From positions 1 through 64,000 of the forward strand of contig RZZR01000001.1 in assembly GCA_009929795.1 (NCBI GenBank): 64,000 nt of DNA, in the 5' to 3' direction. Numbering within the stretch: position 1 is the stretch's first letter; each line of letters begins with the position of its first letter. The notes below the pieces were generated by a model. That model was not told the DNA's origin. It searched no databases and was given only the letters and a program-made list of their open reading frames with translations. The stretch comes from Deltaproteobacteria bacterium. Its GTDB lineage: Bacteria; Desulfobacterota; Desulfovibrionia; Desulfovibrionales; Desulfomicrobiaceae. Shown piece after piece: positions 53,024-61,615 of the stretch. Position numbers and translations under genes: made by a program.

Positions 53024-54102
53024 GGCACCATGTACTTGTTAATGTTCCGCCAGTCGAAGACCTCGTCATCGAGCACACGTTCCATGAACCGGAACAGGCC
53101 TTCCCTGACCTGGGGCGGATGGTTCGGATACCATTCGGGAGAGGCGATGACCAGAGCCCGGAACACGAAGTACGGGGCGATGACCTCCAGCATTTCCGAA
53201 TCCTCGGTCCGTCCGAGGTATTCTTCCCAGAAGGCCGTGTATAGAGCTTCGAAATGCCCGCCGAGCCCGGCATGTCCGTAGAGACTGAACAGAAGATAAT
53301 TGCAGGTCATGGTGGACACGTCGTCGGCCGGCTCGCCCCATTCACCCCGGCTGCGGTCCAATACGGTGAAGTCGCCGTCCGGGCGGACCAGGACGTTCCA
53401 GGGATGGAAATCCCCATGCACGGCGCAGAGACGGTGGGTATAGCCCCGCAGCTTCCAGCGCCAGTCGATCAGGCGTTTTTCCAGGGCCTTGATTCGCTTG
53501 ACCGGAAATGGCTCGTAAGGAAAAGGATATCCGTCGACAATGCCCCAGATGCACTCGGAATCCCCGAGGAGCTGTCTGGTCCGGCGGACGTAGAGGTCAG
53601 CCGCCTCGTGTTTCCGGGCGTGGACCTCGCTCAGCCAAGCGGCGAAATCCCGGGCCAGACGAACGTCCGAATCGCGAAACTCGCCGTTTTTGATCCGTTC
53701 CAGATGCAGGAAATAGTCGTCGCCTTCGACCTTTTCGTTGACGATAAAAAATTCTTTCGGATCCAGGACTGGTTCCAACCGTCCCTGGCCGTCCACATAG
53801 CCCAGGCCCAGTGGGCAAACGTGCTTGGGCATCCGGGATCCGGCATCGTACTGGAACATGAGGATGGCGGCCCGGTCCCAGAGAAATTGGTGACCGTACT
53901 TGTCCCCGCGCATCATGGACAAGACAGCCTGCCTGGGACGGCCGTCCACTTCAAAACTGACGAGCATCGGCTTGCCGTACCCGAAGTCCTTCATCCCCTG
54001 CTCGTCCAGGGAACCGATGTCCCCCACTCCTGTCAGACGGACCTGACCTGGAAAGGTTCGCGTCAGGTAGTTCTCGATATTGGCCAGGCTGAGTTCGATC
54101 AT
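53020..54102 (-). CDS. APH-family phosphotransferase
   Basis: 360 residues with the aminoglycoside-phosphotransferase/choline-kinase fold. VHGDFHPWNVLV (about residue 238) is the catalytic loop with Asp, and TVLDRSRGEWG the metal-binding Asp (the usual FxIDxx form). The Lys-containing N lobe is less clear. Substrate unknown; small-molecule, sugar or antibiotic kinases all use this fold. Coupled by ATGA to the CysC-like kinase, so two phosphotransferases are made together. Confidence 0.85.
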   Translation of the reverse strand: MIELSLANIENYLTRTFPGQVRLTGVGDIGSLDEQGMKDFGYGKPMLVSFEVDGRPRQAVLSMMRGDKYGHQFLWDRAAILMFQYDAGSRMPKHVCPLGLGYVDGQGRLEPVLDPKEFFIVNEKVEGDDYFLHLERIKNGEFRDSDVRLARDFAAWLSEVHARKHEAADLYVRRTRQLLGDSECIWGIVDGYPFPYEPFPVKRIKALEKRLIDWRWKLRGYTHRLCAVHGDFHPWNVLVRPDGDFTVLDRSRGEWGEPADDVSTMTCNYLLFSLYGHAGLGGHFEALYTAFWEEYLGRTEDSEMLEVIAPYFVFRALVIASPEWYPNHPPQVREGLFRFMERVLDDEVFDWRNINKYMVP

Positions 54103-54216
54103 GGCTTTCTCCTGTTCAGATCACGATTTTCAAGGCCCCGAGAGGGTGCCATGACCGCCGTCGGCAGTCAACGAATATCGGACCTCCGAGGGCCGAACCA
54201 TCATCGAAAAAGGAAT

Positions 54217-55617
54217 TCAGGCCGCGATCCTGGCCGTATTCACGGCCATCTTCGACTGGGCCACCTCACCGAGCTCCGTCGCCAAGTCCCGGGTCAACCA
54301 TCCATTCCGATGCGGGGTAACCAGGGCGTAGAGACTGATCCACGACAATCCCACCAGCCAGAAGGCCGCATAGGGAAAGGCCCAGAGAAAGTCGGTGTTC
54401 CGGTTCCGCACGAAATGGAACAAGGCCGGAACCAAAGCCGCCGTGACGAGGCCGATGAGGAGATTGTAGCCGGCCAACAAAGGCCAGATCATCAGGACCA
54501 GGGGAAGGGACAGCTTGAAGCATTCGCCAACGGACATCCTGAGGAGATGGACGAGAAGGTTGATCCGGGCCCCGGTAGCTCCTTCCGGGCGAAAACGTTT
54601 GAAGGCGAACCGACAGAGTGCCAGGGTTTCCCGGATGTTGCTCCGGGCCCAGCGCAAAAGCATCTTGCACAGTCCCCGATATGCCGTCGGGACCTTGGTG
54701 TAGACAACGGCGTCGTGCTGGAAGTGGACCAGCCAGCCCTGCCGGAGGATGAGGTTGGTCATGGCCCGGTCTTCCCCGATATTGGCCTCCCGACCGAGAA
54801 AGGTCTGGTTGAGCCATTCATCGAGAATGGGCACCACGGCACTGCGGCGGTATCCTGACAATGCCCCGGGCGTGCACATGACCGTGTTCACCCGGCTCTG
54901 GGATGCTCTGATGAAGTCAAAGGAAAAGGTAAAGGAAACGTCCAGCATCTTGGGAATCAGCCCCTCCCCGACGTTCAAAACCCTGACGTTCCCGGCCACG
55001 GCCCCCACTCGCCCGTTGCGGACCATGACGCTGGCCAGACTGCGGATGGTTCCGGGGGCAACCTCGGAATCGCTGTCGATGGTTACCAGAATTTCGCCCC
55101 TGGCCCGGACGAAACCCTCGTAGAGGGCTCTTCGCTTGCCGTGGTTGATCGGCTGCCGGACAAGCTCCAGCCGGTCTGGAAACTCCCTGGCCGCAGCCTG
55201 CATCCAGATCCAGGTATCGTCTCTGCTGCCGTCGTCCACGCAGACGACCTGCATTCGTGTCCAGGGGTAGTCGCTGGCCATGACGCTCCGGACCGTATCC
55301 AGGACCTGACGGCCTTCGTTGTAGGCCGGTATGACCACCGTGCAGAGAGGAAGGTCCTTGTCGGGACACGATGGAGTCGATCGGTAGCCGACAACCAGGA
55401 AGATCCTCCAGACCAGGACGAGAAAACTCAAGACGATCATGGCCAAACCGACCCAGGCCCAGGGGCTTTGGAAAGCCTCGAGTCGAAGCCGTTCCAGATC
55501 ATCGGCCAGATGAAGACGCATCGCGACGGCCAGGGCCAGGATCGTCACCAAGCTCAGGGCAACGGTCACCTTGCTCCAGTTGAACCTCCAGCCCAAATTG
55601 TCAACCGGTTTCGTCAT
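54217..55617 (-). CDS. processive family 2 glycosyltransferase (hyaluronan/cellulose-synthase-like)
   Basis: About 466 residues from ATG 55617; ATG 55665 and GTG 55761 are also possible and no ribosome site decides. Two N-terminal membrane helices, a GT-A domain with VDDGSRDDTW, TIDSDSEVAPGT, GEDRAMTN and the RWARS form of QxxRW, then about four C-terminal helices. This is the layout of membrane synthases that make and extrude a polysaccharide. The sugar is unknown. Separate from the kinase pair by 114 bases. Confidence 0.87.
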   Translation of the reverse strand: MTKPVDNLGWRFNWSKVTVALSLVTILALAVAMRLHLADDLERLRLEAFQSPWAWVGLAMIVLSFLVLVWRIFLVVGYRSTPSCPDKDLPLCTVVIPAYNEGRQVLDTVRSVMASDYPWTRMQVVCVDDGSRDDTWIWMQAAAREFPDRLELVRQPINHGKRRALYEGFVRARGEILVTIDSDSEVAPGTIRSLASVMVRNGRVGAVAGNVRVLNVGEGLIPKMLDVSFTFSFDFIRASQSRVNTVMCTPGALSGYRRSAVVPILDEWLNQTFLGREANIGEDRAMTNLILRQGWLVHFQHDAVVYTKVPTAYRGLCKMLLRWARSNIRETLALCRFAFKRFRPEGATGARINLLVHLLRMSVGECFKLSLPLVLMIWPLLAGYNLLIGLVTAALVPALFHFVRNRNTDFLWAFPYAAFWLVGLSWISLYALVTPHRNGWLTRDLATELGEVAQSKMAVNTARIAA

Positions 55618-55950
55618 CGATACGAGTTTATTTGTGAGGACGAACGAATCCGACTTCCGGCTCATGAACGCGTTGGAATGCACGGCAACCTTCCTCGTGA
55701 TCTTTTCTGTATAAGGAGAAGAGTTGGAATGAACTTCCCGAATGGACAGGGCAGGACGCACTGTCGAGGAAAACGCCTTTTGACCTAAACGCTGACAAAG
55801 TCAATGAAAATAAAATCAACATTCACAGTATGTTATAAACTCATGATTAAACAATGCCTCGAAAATCGGCCCGGCAGGCCATTTCCGGAGCTAAACACAA
55901 TCATTTGAAAATCTGGGAAAAAAAGAAAATCGAATGGACGCGGAGTGGTT

Positions 55951-56556
55951 TTACATCTCCAGCAGGAGGGCGGCGACTTCATCCGGCCGTTCGGTCATGG
56001 CGAAATGTCCGGAATCCAGGGTCATGACCCGCCATCGAGCAGCAGGGACTGCATTTCGAGCCGCCTCAAAGGCCTGGCGCGTCACGGCGGCAAAATCACT
56101 TTTGACACACCAGACGTAAAGTTTGGGGATATCGTTCAACGCGGCCATGTCCACCATCGACGGGGCCGTGTACGGATGAAGGGCCTCCAGACCGAAATCT
56201 TTCCGAGGATCGAGTCCAGAAAGGCCCAAAAGATCGAACAGGGACTTGCCGAGTTGGGGAACCGCGGCGTCGAGGAATACCATGGCCTTGACCAGACCGG
56301 GCCGCTGTCTGGCCGCTTCGGCGACGACCAGGCCCCCGTAGCTGTGTCCGGTCAGGACTACGGGTTGGTCGGCTGCGGCCACGGATAACACCTGAACGAT
56401 CTGTTCTCCGTGATCCTGCAAAGTGCTTGACTCCGGCAAAGACAGATCCGGGTGGAAGACCTTCCGACCAAGGGCCTCGAGCCTCATGGTCACCGGGTTC
56501 CAGACGGCCCCATGGGAACCTCCGCCATGAACGAGAACGATGTTTGGAATCGGCAT
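55951..56556 (-). CDS. alpha/beta hydrolase (esterase-like)
   Basis: 201 residues. ATG 56556 follows TGGAGGATT, which sets the start within a longer open frame. IVLVHGGGSHGAVW is the oxyanion region, GHSYGG holds the nucleophile Ser (about 82), and DSGHFAMTERPDEVA the catalytic His. No signal, so cytosolic. Related to salicylate-esterase/hydroxynitrile-lyase types. Substrate unknown. Divergent from the PAS-PocR gene. Confidence 0.88.
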   Translation of the reverse strand: MPIPNIVLVHGGGSHGAVWNPVTMRLEALGRKVFHPDLSLPESSTLQDHGEQIVQVLSVAAADQPVVLTGHSYGGLVVAEAARQRPGLVKAMVFLDAAVPQLGKSLFDLLGLSGLDPRKDFGLEALHPYTAPSMVDMAALNDIPKLYVWCVKSDFAAVTRQAFEAARNAVPAARWRVMTLDSGHFAMTERPDEVAALLLEM

Positions 56557-56782
56557 GAAATCCTCCATGGAGTCAGGGCAAAAAAACGGTCCCAAAATGC
56601 AAGCCGGATTCGTCCCAAATGAATTCGTCACGGAACGTATACGTGGATAGACCAATCCCGCCCATGAGAAAAGGCCTTTAAACAGCCCAGATCCAAAGTT
56701 AAAACCTTGCGGTGGGTGACGGTTTGACATAGGGATTTCTGAATTATTCGAGAATTCATCGAAAACGCCAGGAGATTCCGTC

Positions 56783-58255
56783 ATGCCCACGGTCACAAGA
56801 CAGCCATCGGACCACTCAAAAATTCGCAGCCGCGAGATTCTCGAAAACGCACCTATTGGATTTTTCGAGGCCGACTTGGAAGGACGGATTCTTTTCGCCA
56901 ATCCCGCTTTGGCCAAAATCCACGGCTACGAATCCGTCGAAGCCATGGTCGCGGCCGAAATTTTTTCTGCAGTCTGTGCCGACCCTGGAAGCTGGGAAAG
57001 ATTGGTGGATCTTTTGAAACTTCAAGGTCGCGTGAACGATTTCGAATGCCGTCACAAAAAAATGGATGGGACCCTGTTCTGGACAACGGTTCATGCCTGT
57101 CTCGACAATTATGCGGGCAAGGATAACGCCGTTGTCCAAGCCTTCTGCATCGACGCCACCGATGCCAGTGGGGCGGCGGCGAAACTGGAAAAATTCCGCT
57201 GGCTCGTCTGTCCCGAGCGGACGGAAAAAGGTCTGATCGCCCCTTCCGGACAATGTCCGGCCAACCCGGCCTACAAAACCGAATTTAGCGGCACCGGAGC
57301 CATTGGCCGATGTCTGGACCCGGATCTGCTGCGGCAAATGGCCGGAGAGTGCGTTGAACTTCTGGGAACGTCCATCGCCGTCATGGAAAAGGACGGAACC
57401 TACGTCCTCAAGGCCGACATCTCCCAATGGTGTTCCCTGCTCGACACGGCCTCCAGGACCAATTGTATGGCCGAAAGCAACGCCATGGCCATGAATTCGG
57501 GCCAATGGCTCTGCCATGAATGCTGGATGAAAACCTGCACCAAGGCCATGCGCATCCGTGAACCCGAGGAATCGGATTGCCCCGGAGGCATACGATGTTA
57601 TGCCGTTCCAATCCTGGCCAACGACGAGGTCATCGGATCCATCGCCCTGGGCCTGGGCTCGCCGCCCCTGGATTCCGGAAGCTTGAAGACCCTGGCCTGG
57701 CGCTACCGAATCCCCGACGATCGACTGCATGCCGCGGCCACGATCTACGACCCCCGCCCGACGTTCCTCATCGAATCGACGAAAAACCGGGTTCTGAGCG
57801 TGGCCAGGCTCATCGGTTCCATGGTCGAACGCTTCCGGGCCGAGGATGCCCTTCGGCAGAGCGAAGACCTCTACAGGGTCCTGGTTGCCAACGCCTCCCA
57901 AGCCATTCTGGTCATTCAGAACGGGTTCATCACCTTCGCCAACGCCTATGCCGAAAAAATTTCCGGGTTCACCGCCGAGGAGATCAGCGGACACCCCATT
58001 CATCGATTCGTCCACCCCGATGACCAGGAACGGGTCTTCACGAATTTCATCCGCAGGCTGTCCGGGGAGAGCCTCGAACCCTATCCGTTCCGGTTCATCG
58101 CCCGGGACGGAAGCGTCAAATGGGTCGAGACCACCGGAGTAGTCTTTCAATTGCAAGGCAAGGACGCTTCTCTCATCTTTCTGACCGACATCACTCGGCA
58201 TAAACTGACCGAAAAAGCCTTGGCCCAGGCGACAGGATCGACCACCGGCATCTAA
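56783..58255 (+). CDS. PAS-PocR-PAS sensory protein without an output domain
   Basis: 490 residues. PAS 1 at about 15-130 (ENAPIGFFEADLEGRI), a PocR ligand-binding domain at about 175-340 (Cys-rich: CHECWMKTCTK, CPGGIRCYAVPI), and PAS 2 at about 365-480. PocR domains bind small organic ligands such as diols and hydrocarbon derivatives. The protein ends 10 residues after PAS 2 with no kinase, cyclase or DNA-binding domain; no frameshift or downstream fragment is visible. A TTGACA lies at 56724-56729 and AGGAG before the ATG. Confidence 0.88.
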   Translation: MPTVTRQPSDHSKIRSREILENAPIGFFEADLEGRILFANPALAKIHGYESVEAMVAAEIFSAVCADPGSWERLVDLLKLQGRVNDFECRHKKMDGTLFWTTVHACLDNYAGKDNAVVQAFCIDATDASGAAAKLEKFRWLVCPERTEKGLIAPSGQCPANPAYKTEFSGTGAIGRCLDPDLLRQMAGECVELLGTSIAVMEKDGTYVLKADISQWCSLLDTASRTNCMAESNAMAMNSGQWLCHECWMKTCTKAMRIREPEESDCPGGIRCYAVPILANDEVIGSIALGLGSPPLDSGSLKTLAWRYRIPDDRLHAAATIYDPRPTFLIESTKNRVLSVARLIGSMVERFRAEDALRQSEDLYRVLVANASQAILVIQNGFITFANAYAEKISGFTAEEISGHPIHRFVHPDDQERVFTNFIRRLSGESLEPYPFRFIARDGSVKWVETTGVVFQLQGKDASLIFLTDITRHKLTEKALAQATGSTTGI

Positions 58256-58303
58256 AGGCCACGACAGAGCGCGTTCAAAACACAACCCAATGGAGCCAGA
58301 CCC

Positions 58304-59545
58304 ATGTCCGTCCGCCCATCCCTGTCCATCATGGTCACGGTCAGTTTTCTCGTCGTCGGCAACCTCATTGGAGTAGGCATTCTGGCCCTGCCCATCAACA
58401 CCGGCCTGGCCGGATTCATCCCCGCCCTTGCGGGCATGGTCCTCCTTGGCGGAGCCATGTTCTTCTCTGCCATGGTCCTGGCACGGGAGGCCGTCCAGGC
58501 CCGGAAGGAGACCTTCAACCTGCCAAGCCTCTACGGGGCCTACCTGGGTCGGACCGGAAAATGGGTGGCCATTCTGGCCAACATGCTGATCCTCTACGGA
58601 CTGCTCGTAGCCTACCTGACCGGAGGAACGACCATCATCGGAAACATCTTCGGCCTGCCCGAACAATTCAATTGGCTGGTAACCTTAATTTTCTTTGCCG
58701 TACTGACCGGCACGGCCCTGATGAAGGTGGACATGATCCTCAAGTACAACAGTCTGATCATGATCTGTCTGTTCATCTTTTTTGGGCTCATGGTCGGAAT
58801 CGGGGAAACCAATGTGGAAAGTGGCGCTCTCGGCTACATGGACTGGAGGTTCTTGCCCTACACCGCACCCATCATCGTCACCGCCTTCCACTTTCACAAT
58901 ATCATCCCGGACGTCTGTACCAGTCTGAAATGGGATCTTTCCGCCGTCTGGAAAACCATGCTTGGCGGCATGCTCATCGGCTTTGTCATGAACGCCGTGT
59001 GGATCCAGGTCGGCATCGGCGTCCTACCCCTGGAGGGAACCGAAAACAGCCTCCTGGCCGCCTTCGAACAGAACCTTCCGGCCACGGTACCCATGTCTGC
59101 CGTCATCCATTCCAAGCTGTTCCTCGTGGCCTCCCTGGTCTTCTCCCTTCTGGCCATCATGACCTCCTATCTCGCCAACGGCATGGGACTTCTGAGCTTC
59201 ATCCGGGACATGACCGAAAACCAGTTCCATTTTCAGAACCGCAGCCTGGCCGCAGCCTTGACATTTGGTCCGCCCCTGGCCATCGCCCTGCTCTGGCCCG
59301 ACGTCTTTCTGACGGCCATAAACGTCGTTGGCGGGGTGGGCATCGTCGTCCTCTTCGGCATCCTGCCGAGCCTCATCTTTCTGCGCAAGAATCCCGGACC
59401 GGGAACAAGGGTTCTTGGCCTGATCATGCTCGTTCTCTTTCTCGTCTGCCTGGGACTTGAAATCGGCCAGGAGGCAGGTCTTCTGCACATTCATCCCGAG
59501 GTGGAACACTGGCACCCGCAATTGGACTCGATTCCCGCCCCATGA
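58304..59545 (+). CDS. aromatic amino acid permease (HAAAP/TyrP-Mtr family)
   Basis: 413 residues with 11 membrane helices. VGNLIGVGILALPINTGLAG (about 19-38) and FHFHNIIPDVC (about 196) match the hydroxy/aromatic amino acid permease family (TyrP, Mtr, TdcC). Which amino acid is carried is not clear. It lies 48 bases after the PAS-PocR gene and may be regulated by, or share a stimulus with, it. Confidence 0.88.
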   Translation: MSVRPSLSIMVTVSFLVVGNLIGVGILALPINTGLAGFIPALAGMVLLGGAMFFSAMVLAREAVQARKETFNLPSLYGAYLGRTGKWVAILANMLILYGLLVAYLTGGTTIIGNIFGLPEQFNWLVTLIFFAVLTGTALMKVDMILKYNSLIMICLFIFFGLMVGIGETNVESGALGYMDWRFLPYTAPIIVTAFHFHNIIPDVCTSLKWDLSAVWKTMLGGMLIGFVMNAVWIQVGIGVLPLEGTENSLLAAFEQNLPATVPMSAVIHSKLFLVASLVFSLLAIMTSYLANGMGLLSFIRDMTENQFHFQNRSLAAALTFGPPLAIALLWPDVFLTAINVVGGVGIVVLFGILPSLIFLRKNPGPGTRVLGLIMLVLFLVCLGLEIGQEAGLLHIHPEVEHWHPQLDSIPAP

Positions 59546-59607
59546 GGGCAAGCATGGCCGGTGATGCCTGTTTGATTGCGGCGTTTTCCCCGGGCATCAA
59601 CCATGCC

Positions 59608-59625
59608 TTGTGAGAAAAGAAACAA
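59608..59625. promoter_or_regulatory. possible CRP/FNR-family (HcpR-like) site upstream of hydBGDA
   Basis: TTGTGA then six bases then AAACAA; the right half matches four of six positions of TCACAA, giving 10/12 to the TTGTGA-N6-TCACAA pattern known for HcpR and CRP proteins of sulfate reducers. It ends two bases before the proposed -35. No regulator gene of this family lies in the window. Confidence 0.4.
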
Positions 59626-59627
59626 TC

Positions 59628-59656
59628 TTGTCAGCCTGTTTTTCGTTCCGTATGTG
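59628..59656 (+). promoter_or_regulatory. candidate sigma-70 promoter for the hydrogenase operon
   Basis: TTGTCA (-35, five of six), a 17-bp spacer and TATGTG (-10, four of six) lie 55 bases upstream of the hydB start. This is the best-spaced promoter I find in that 165-base gap. Confidence 0.45.
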
Positions 59657-59710
59657 TGCGTGACATTCATCTCGAAGTGATGAAACCCTCCCTTCGCAGG
59701 AGTACGACGT

Positions 59711-60748
59711 ATGACAGCCTACACGGTGTATCTGGAACAGCTTCCCGGTCTGCTCGACGCATGGTCAAGAGACTATGCCGTACACGTGCCCGTTCAGACC
59801 GAACCGGGCTTCTACGATTTCGCCCCCTGGGGGAAAGAGGTTGAAATCGCCTGGGACTACGATGTGGCATACAACTCCCCCAAACGTTTTCTTCTCCCTT
59901 CCCAGGAAGACCTTATCGCCTACGACGCCCGGTCCTGCACGGCTGAACCTGTGTTTGAGGCCCCCAAGCAGCTCCTCTTTGGAGTCCATCCCTACGACGT
60001 CAGGGCCATCGCTCAGCTTGACCAGCTCCTGGAATCCGGGGCTCCCGACCAGTCCTACCGCCGACGACGGGAACAGACCCTGATCTTCGCCCTGGACCCC
60101 ATCCGGGTGGCCGAAACTGCCTTCTGGTCGACCATGGGGGCCGGACAGGCCGACTTGGGCTTCGATCTCTACTGGACCAAGATCGGACCGGCTGCCTTCC
60201 TGGTCGTGGTCGGCTCGGCCAAGGGCGAGGAACTCCTCAAGGCCTCCGGACCAATACCCCAGGCCAGCGTGGCCGAACGCGACGCGGCCAGACGAACCGC
60301 CGAAGCCGTGCGCCTGGTGGCCGATCGCCGAGGGCTGCGTTTCCCCTGGCAGGATATCCCGGCCCTGCTCGAAAAATCATGGAACTCCCGGCTCTGGCGG
60401 GAACGCTCGGAAATGTGTCTGGCCTGCGGGTCCTGCAACGTGGTTTGTCCGACCTGCTACTGCTTCGATATCCGGGAGGAGATGGATCTGAACATGAAAA
60501 CCGGACGCCGATTCCGGACCTGGGACGCGTGCATGCTCCCCTCCTTCGCCCTCATTGCCGGCGGCCATAACTTCCGGGCCAAGGCTTTGGAGCGCTACCG
60601 GCACCGATACTATCGAAAGGGCAAGTACATTTACGACCTTGTGGGCGAGCTCGGCTGCGTGGGCTGCGGCCGCTGCGTGAGAGCCTGCACTGCGGGCATC
60701 GCCAATCCCATGGAGGTCTACAACGCCCTGTGGGAGGAATTCAAATGA
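59711..60748 (+). CDS. hydB: hydrogenase iron-sulfur subunit, beta (HydB-like)
   Basis: 345 residues. An N-terminal region of unknown fold (to about 225) is followed by two ferredoxin-type [4Fe-4S] sites: CLACGSCNVVCPTC (Cys236, 239, 242, 246) and CVGCGRCVRAC (Cys316, 319, 322, 326). It matches HydB of the four-subunit cytoplasmic sulfhydrogenases, order beta-gamma-delta-alpha. It passes electrons between the small subunit and the flavin subunit. GCAGGAG sits eight bases before ATG 59711. Confidence 0.92.
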   Translation: MTAYTVYLEQLPGLLDAWSRDYAVHVPVQTEPGFYDFAPWGKEVEIAWDYDVAYNSPKRFLLPSQEDLIAYDARSCTAEPVFEAPKQLLFGVHPYDVRAIAQLDQLLESGAPDQSYRRRREQTLIFALDPIRVAETAFWSTMGAGQADLGFDLYWTKIGPAAFLVVVGSAKGEELLKASGPIPQASVAERDAARRTAEAVRLVADRRGLRFPWQDIPALLEKSWNSRLWRERSEMCLACGSCNVVCPTCYCFDIREEMDLNMKTGRRFRTWDACMLPSFALIAGGHNFRAKALERYRHRYYRKGKYIYDLVGELGCVGCGRCVRACTAGIANPMEVYNALWEEFK

Positions 60749-61578
60749 ACCGTCGGAACTTTTCTCCCTACGTCCCGCGCCCGGCCACCCTCATCCGCAA
60801 GGAACGACTGTCCGCGCTGGTAACCCTGTTCGAGTTCGCCCCGGACAACGGACGCCCCTTGGCCCACAAGCCCGGGCAATTCATCCAGGTCTCGGTCTTC
60901 GGTGTGGGCGAAGCTCCCTTTTCCATCAGTTCCTTTCCCAACCCGGACACCCACCACTTCGAGATTGCCGTCCGCAAAATCGGGTCTGTGACCAACGCCC
61001 TGCACGTGCTAAACGAAGGCGACAAGGTCGCCATCCGCGGTCCCTACGGCTCCTTCTTTCCCATTCAGGAATTTGTGGGCAAGGACACCATTTTCGTGGC
61101 CGGAGGACTCGGATACATCCCCCTGCGCAGCCTGCTCCGCTACCAGCTCAAGCACCGCAACGAGTTCGGCCGGATCATACTCCTGGTCGGCACCCGCAAT
61201 CCGTCTGAGCGCATCTTCGTCGACAGACTGGCCGAACTTTCGGCCCGGCCCGACGTGGACGTCTATGAGACCGTTGACGTTCCCGATGAACACTGGACCG
61301 GTCACGTGGGGCTCGTCACCACCCTGCTGCCCAAGCTGACTTTCGATCCCGACAACACCTACGTGGCCATGGTCGGACCGCCGGTCATGTACAAATTCGT
61401 CATCGCCGGCTGCAAGGATTTGGGCATCCACCCCTCCCGAATCTACGTCTCCCTGGAACGAAAGATGAAATGCGGCCTGGGCAAATGCGGCCATTGTCAG
61501 ATCAACGGCCTGAACGCCTGCATTTCCGGACCGGTATTCCGCTACACCGACATCGAGTCCCTGCAGGAGGCCCTGTAG
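60745..61578 (+). CDS. hydG: hydrogenase flavin subunit, gamma (HydG-like)
   Basis: 277 residues of the ferredoxin-NADP reductase family: an FAD domain (APFSISSFP, about residue 56) and an NAD(P) domain (VAGGLGYIPLRSLLRYQ), then a C-terminal [2Fe-2S] motif CGLGKCGHC...C. It exchanges electrons with NAD(P)H. ATG overlaps the hydB stop. Not to be confused with the radical SAM HydG of FeFe hydrogenases. Confidence 0.92.
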   Translation: MNRRNFSPYVPRPATLIRKERLSALVTLFEFAPDNGRPLAHKPGQFIQVSVFGVGEAPFSISSFPNPDTHHFEIAVRKIGSVTNALHVLNEGDKVAIRGPYGSFFPIQEFVGKDTIFVAGGLGYIPLRSLLRYQLKHRNEFGRIILLVGTRNPSERIFVDRLAELSARPDVDVYETVDVPDEHWTGHVGLVTTLLPKLTFDPDNTYVAMVGPPVMYKFVIAGCKDLGIHPSRIYVSLERKMKCGLGKCGHCQINGLNACISGPVFRYTDIESLQEAL

Positions 61579-61615
61579 CCACCGGCTTCGGACGCATCAC
61601 TTTTTTGGAGGACCC

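Noticed and set aside
53254-54858. A 534-codon open frame on the plus strand opposite the phosphotransferase and glycosyltransferase genes
   Set aside because: Spans two real minus-strand genes and their spacer; no family resemblance.
56816-58666. A 616-codon open frame on the minus strand opposite the PAS-PocR gene
   Set aside because: No motif or ribosome site; the plus-strand protein has three recognisable domains.
59552-59606. Inverted repeat (GCATGG...TGATGCC / GGCATCA...CCATGC) after the permease gene
   Set aside because: Loop of 24 bases and no T run; too weak to call a terminator or operator.
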